Assembly (NCBI GenBank): GCA_008974855.1
Contig: BFAR01000027.1
Location: forward strand, 1 to 7,443
Length of the DNA stretch: 7,443 nt
Direction: 5' to 3'
DNA from: an archaeon MnTg01
Lineage (GTDB): Archaea; Thermoproteota; Nitrososphaeria; Nitrososphaerales; Nitrosopumilaceae
The notes under the pieces are model-generated. The model had not been told where the DNA came from and ran no database searches. It worked only from the letters and a program-made list of their open reading frames with translations. The translations under genes were made by a program, and so were the position numbers. Below, in pieces: positions 5,450-7,443 of this stretch; positions within the stretch are counted from its first letter, which is position 1; every line of letters begins with the position of its first letter.

Positions 5450-6457
5450 TTAAACGGGAGTTGTTTTTTGTCCTGTAGGCAAACCAGTTGGTTTTCCTGA
5501 TTTCATATACCACAAGATCAGAATAAAAAGTGCTGCAGGAATCAAAATAATCGCAACTGCAATTTCATAATAGAATTGAAGAGTTTGCGTGGGTTGAACT
5601 ATATCATCTGTAAAAGAAGTTTGTTCTGGATTATCATAAACTATTGCTGTAAATTGGACGGATCTTTGTGATGGGTGTAAAGGCGGTTCCCTAGCACCAC
5701 TCTCGATACCTGAGGTTCCCCAACTTACTATATTTTCAAATTTTATTTTAATTGGTCCAGATTCCTCGAATAAAACATTTCGATAATCTCCACCTACTTG
5801 GGTTACTCCGCTATCTCTGAAAACTTCCCTACCATTTTGCGTGATGATTATGTCATAACTCATTTTATCTAAATTTGAATTGGTGGCAGGATCATATGTA
5901 TGATAGATTAAAACGACTTTCTCAAAAGTTTTAATCACGTTTGGTTCCCACGTAATATCTAATTCGATTAGACCATCATTGGTGTACTCTATTACTGGAA
6001 ACTTTTCTATTTTATTTCCCATAGCATCATGAGGATAATCAGGAATTAGTGGATCTACAATTACAAATCCTTCCATCCACGGATGAATTGTACAAAAATA
6101 TCTGAAAGCTCCTTTCTCTTGGAATGTATAAGACCAAGAATCTCCTGGAAAAAATCTTCCACTATCAAAAAATCCATCAGCTTGTCCAAAATCATCACTC
6201 ATCCAACCAAAACGTCCAGAACCTTGACCACTGGTAACTGTGTGTCCTTCACGATCATCATTTATCCATGATACTGAATCACCAACTTTGATAGAGGTTG
6301 TCGGTGGATCAAACCATACTTCTGCTGGAGTGTTAAGTTCTGGATTGTAAGCACCAAATGGAATTACTACAGTTTTTTGTTCTGCATGTACTTCAATTCC
6401 AGAAACAGAAAGAAAAAAAACCAGAAATGAAATTATAAAAAGTACGTTTGTATTCAT
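5450..6457 (-). CDS. Membrane-anchored blue-copper (plastocyanin-like) protein
   Basis: Residues 1-25 are a signal peptide ending VHA before EQK. Residues about 28-135 form a cupredoxin fold with all four type 1 copper ligands visible: His72 (EGHTVTSG), then Cys122, His125 and Met128 in the C-x2-H-x2-M loop (FCTIHPWMEG). This matches plastocyanin-type electron carriers, so single-electron transfer on the outer face of the membrane is the likely role. Residues about 155-275 form a second beta-rich, possibly Ig-like domain, and 297-318 a single membrane helix followed by a short polar tail. Ammonia-oxidising archaea use many such proteins in place of cytochrome c; this one's specific partner is unknown. 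An insertion around residues 77-103 (Gly, Phe and Asp-rich) makes the copper domain longer than a minimal plastocyanin. The ATG at 6457 fits the signal peptide exactly. Confidence 0.92.
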   Translation of the reverse strand: MNTNVLFIISFLVFFLSVSGIEVHAEQKTVVIPFGAYNPELNTPAEVWFDPPTTSIKVGDSVSWINDDREGHTVTSGQGSGRFGWMSDDFGQADGFFDSGRFFPGDSWSYTFQEKGAFRYFCTIHPWMEGFVIVDPLIPDYPHDAMGNKIEKFPVIEYTNDGLIELDITWEPNVIKTFEKVVLIYHTYDPATNSNLDKMSYDIIITQNGREVFRDSGVTQVGGDYRNVLFEESGPIKIKFENIVSWGTSGIESGAREPPLHPSQRSVQFTAIVYDNPEQTSFTDDIVQPTQTLQFYYEIAVAIILIPAALFILILWYMKSGKPTGLPTGQKTTPV

Positions 6458-6486
6458 GACAAATCAAATGCAATAGGTAGGTAGGT

Positions 6487-6495
6487 CATTAAAAG
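6487..6495 (-). promoter_or_regulatory. Putative TATA box of the cupredoxin gene
   Basis: On the minus strand this reads CTTTTAATG, centred about 34 bases before the ATG at 6457, which would give a leader of roughly nine bases. Between it and the start lies a three-unit TAGG repeat (6474-6485), possibly chance. A rival box, GATTATAC in plus orientation, lies at 6495-6502. Confidence 0.33.
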
Positions 6496-6522
6496 ATTAT
6501 ACTTAATTTGCAAGATTTGAAA

Positions 6523-6654
6523 TTACAATTTTTTGTTGATGGTTTTCCAGCAACAACACTCATCCCAAGTACAATTAGAACATTCGGTAGCAGATTTGCT
6601 TTCTATACAGTCAGCAGGAAGACAACCACAATCAGCACATTTGATTTGGAACAT
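6523..6654 (-). CDS. Cys-rich mini-protein with C-C-C motif, 43 residues
   Basis: The chosen start is the ATG at 6652-6654, giving 43 residues with nine cysteines: C6, C9, C11, C16, C25, C28, C33, C34 and C35. The C-x2-C-x-C start, the C-x2-C pair and the C-C-C block resemble zinc-ribbon or metallothionein-like metal sites. A longer reading from 6765 would add hydrophobic sequence that is only the out-of-frame shadow of the upstream gene, so it was rejected. Translation probably starts from the internal ribosome binding site at 6667-6673. The first 23 bases overlap the end of the 6632-6838 gene in another frame, which suggests co-transcription and translational coupling. A soluble metal-binding role is inferred from cysteine density; no family is recognised. 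Confidence 0.68.
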   Translation of the reverse strand: MFQIKCADCGCLPADCIESKSATECSNCTWDECCCWKTINKKL

Positions 6655-6838
6655 TGTTCTGGTTTTCTCCTCCACCGTTAGTTGAAAAATGAGCATTATG
6701 ACAGGAATTGATATTACAATTTGTTCCTTCAACTCTATGACATTTCCAGCACGTAAGACAACCACAGGATTCTTTTCTCATAGTTCCTTCATTACAGCAC
6801 GGGCATTTCAACGTAGATTTGCTTTTTAGTTTCATCAT
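6632..6838 (-). CDS. Cys-rich zinc-ribbon-like small protein, 68 residues
   Basis: From the ATG at 6836-6838 the protein has 68 residues and ten cysteines: C12, C14, C15, C25, C27, C30, C33, C41, C46 and C68. KCPCC (11-15) with CGCLTCWKCH (25-34) looks like a zinc ribbon or a small metal cluster, with His34 and His47 as further possible ligands. The N-terminus is basic (MMKLKSKSTLK) and could bind nucleic acid. The tail (51-68) is Asn/Gly-rich and disordered, and its codons also carry the ribosome binding site of the next gene. A TTG three codons upstream (6847) is possible, but the TATA box at 6861-6870 is spaced for the ATG; a second ATG follows immediately at 6835. Metal binding is well supported by composition; the specific role is unknown. 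Confidence 0.75.
   Translation of the reverse strand: MMKLKSKSTLKCPCCNEGTMRKESCGCLTCWKCHRVEGTNCNINSCHNAHFSTNGGGENQNNVPNQMC
6667..6673 (-). promoter_or_regulatory. Internal Shine-Dalgarno site of the 43-residue gene
   Basis: On the minus strand this reads GGAGGAG and ends 12 bases before the ATG at 6654. It is complementary to the CCUCC at the archaeal 16S rRNA 3' end. It lies inside the coding sequence of the upstream Cys-rich gene, where it encodes part of the Gly-Gly-Gly-Glu stretch, and it decides the start of the downstream gene. No other gene here has so clear a site. Confidence 0.6.
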
Positions 6839-6860
6839 CTTATTCAAATTCTTAAAAATA

Positions 6861-6870
6861 GCTTAAAACG
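6861..6870 (-). promoter_or_regulatory. Putative TATA box of the 68-residue Cys-rich gene
   Basis: On the minus strand this reads CGTTTTAAGC, centred about 28 bases before the ATG at 6838. It overlaps the stop codon of the 6863-7051 gene, so the Cys-rich pair can be transcribed separately. A similar element, ATTTTTAAG (6851-6859), follows closely but is too near the ATG. Confidence 0.45.
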
Positions 6871-7051
6871 GTTTTACCAATTTGGCAATTTTTATTTTTA
6901 TAGAATCAAGCATATCTTGATTGTAGATTAGCAATGATTTGTCCTTTTTACCTTCACTCCAGACAAATTTAGAATCAACCCTAGTTTGATACATATCTCT
7001 TAATCTGCATAATTCTCTTAATTCTTGGAAATCATCTCTCTTTTCAGACAT
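6863..7051 (-). CDS. Small hypothetical protein, 62 residues
   Basis: The frame encodes 62 mostly charged residues. Residues 1-26 form a likely amphipathic helix (EKRDDFQELRELCRLRDMYQ), residues 27-44 include FVWSEGKKDKSLLIY, and a second helix follows (DMLDSIKIKIAKLV). A helix-turn-helix hairpin or short coiled coil is plausible. There is no signal peptide, membrane segment or metal motif (one Cys). I do not recognise a family. The ATG at 7049-7051 is preceded by a weak TATA-like TCTAAATC (7070-7077), about 23 bases away. The stop lies 24 bases before the ATG of the Cys-rich gene, so co-transcription is possible. Confidence 0.62.
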   Translation of the reverse strand: MSEKRDDFQELRELCRLRDMYQTRVDSKFVWSEGKKDKSLLIYNQDMLDSIKIKIAKLVKPF

Positions 7052-7090
7052 AGGACCATATGGAAATAGGATTTAGAAAAACAGTTTGTA

Positions 7091-7268
7091 TCAAATGTTA
7101 ATTTGAATAAAAAGTAGAGGTAGGCCATAACACAAGCCAAGGAATGTTCTGGAAGCATATACACGTGTAAATTAGCTTTATATCTCTAGATTTTAAAGGA
7201 GAAATTTTACTTCCAACAAAGATTTTTCCCTTGAATTTTCTGTGTAACGAGAAAGCATTTTTTGACAT
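7091..7268 (-). pseudogene. Frameshifted remnant of a malic enzyme N-terminus
   Basis: An ATG at 7266-7268, two bases after the aldehyde dehydrogenase stop, opens a 56-residue frame that ends at 7098. Residues 5-35, running from AFSLHRKFKGKI through SKISPLKSRD to LIYT, match the start of NAD(P)-malic enzymes: A-L-x-H-R-K-x-K-G-K-I, then S-K-V-x-x-x-x-x-D-L-x-L-x-Y-T-P-G-V. The P-G-V is missing, and the frame changes within TACACGTGTATATG (about 7163-7167). The next frame reads VYASRTFLGLCYGLPLLF to a stop at 7091, as if a few bases of the P-G codons had been deleted and the rest decayed. The NADP-binding and catalytic parts are absent. In intact form the enzyme makes pyruvate and CO2 from malate. 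The identification is from memory of the family motif; a de novo short gene is the alternative. Confidence 0.6.
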
Positions 7269-7270
7269 AA

Positions 7271-7443
7271 CTATTCTACATGGTGATGATGAATTAACTG
7301 ATCATAAAACCTAACAGATTTAATATTTACAAATTCAAGCATTCCGTATCTAGAAAGCTCTCGACCAAATCCACTTTGTTTGATTCCACCAAAGGGTATT
7401 CTAGGATCTGAAATTACAACGTTATTGATACTTACAATGCCAG
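7271..7443 (-). CDS. Aldehyde dehydrogenase, C-terminal 56 residues
   Basis: Only the C-terminus is in the window; the catalytic Cys and Glu lie beyond the right edge. The block [20 protein letters not shown] followed by [13 protein letters not shown] is the hallmark end of NAD(P)-dependent aldehyde dehydrogenases. The form with SDPR-x-PFGG-x-K is typical of the succinate-semialdehyde dehydrogenase branch. In ammonia-oxidising archaea such an enzyme oxidises or reduces semialdehydes, including steps near the 3-hydroxypropionate/4-hydroxybutyrate carbon cycle, but substrate specificity cannot be read from this end. The protein ends in a natural run of four His (HHHHVE). Only two bases separate its stop from the malic enzyme remnant, so the two were probably one operon. 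Confidence 0.92.
   Translation of the reverse strand, partial: GIVSINNVVISDPRIPFGGIKQSGFGRELSRYGMLEFVNIKSVRFYDQLIHHHHVE

Noticed and set aside
6474..6485. Three-unit TAGG tandem repeat before the cupredoxin gene
   Set aside because: Three copies of four bases can arise by chance and no regulator is known to me that reads it; it is noted only in the promoter entry.
6523..6765. Longer 80-residue version of the 43-residue Cys-rich protein, starting with a hydrophobic stretch
   Set aside because: The extra 37 residues are the out-of-frame reading of the upstream Cys-rich gene. The ribosome binding site and the ATG at 6654 explain the downstream gene better.
7245..7443. Four-His tail of the aldehyde dehydrogenase as a sign of an engineered tag
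   Set aside because: It is only four His followed by Val-Glu and a natural archaeal context; no vector sequence is present, so it is a native C-terminus.

Overview
The window looks like a chromosomal segment of an ammonia-oxidising archaeon of the Thaumarchaeota (Nitrososphaeria), most likely a Nitrosopumilus-type marine or soil lineage. The grounds are strong AT richness, small single-gene transcription units, and A/T-rich archaeal TATA-like boxes centred about 22-34 bases before start codons, mostly without a ribosome binding site (the leaderless pattern). The proteins also fit: a membrane-anchored blue-copper (plastocyanin-like) protein, a secreted protein with a CFI-box C-terminal domain, and a thrombospondin type 3 repeat protein. 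The assignment is inferred from gene content; no rRNA or marker gene is present. No tRNA, rRNA, CRISPR array, insertion sequence or integrase was seen.

Layout. Positions 1-439 (minus) hold the N-terminal part of a secreted calcium-binding repeat protein that runs off the left edge. A hypothetical gene (565-1209, minus) is divergent from another hypothetical gene (1309-1809, plus). The latter converges, with a 9-base gap, on a small TPR protein (1819-2187, minus, GTG start). The TPR gene lies 16 bases behind a large secreted CFI-box protein (2204-3880, minus, TTG start). An 80-base divergent promoter region separates that gene from a 55-residue Cys-containing protein (3961-4128, plus). This converges on a 47-residue, nine-cysteine, metallothionein-like protein (4162-4305, minus). 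That unit has its own TATA box, a perfect inverted repeat in the operator position and a hairpin plus T-tract terminator. Next come a 297-residue, mainly helical protein of unknown function (4363-5256, minus) and the cupredoxin (5450-6457, minus). They are followed by two overlapping Cys-rich mini-proteins (6523-6654 and 6632-6838, minus) and a 62-residue hypothetical (6863-7051, minus). The right edge holds a decayed remnant of a malic enzyme N-terminus (about 7091-7268) directly behind the C-terminus of an aldehyde dehydrogenase (7271-7443, minus, partial).

How the genes may work together. The unifying theme, which is inference, is metal handling at and outside the membrane: a type 1 copper protein on the cell surface, three Cys-rich mini-proteins within about 2.7 kb and a fourth small C-x-C protein. 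Ammonia-oxidising archaea depend heavily on copper, so small intracellular metal buffers next to an extracellular copper protein would make sense. The right edge was probably once a two-gene operon (aldehyde dehydrogenase plus malic enzyme) whose second gene was lost through frameshift and deletion. No stretch over 300 bases lacks a gene; the longest gaps are 5257-5449 (A/T-rich, putative terminator only) and 440-564 (a putative TATA box only).
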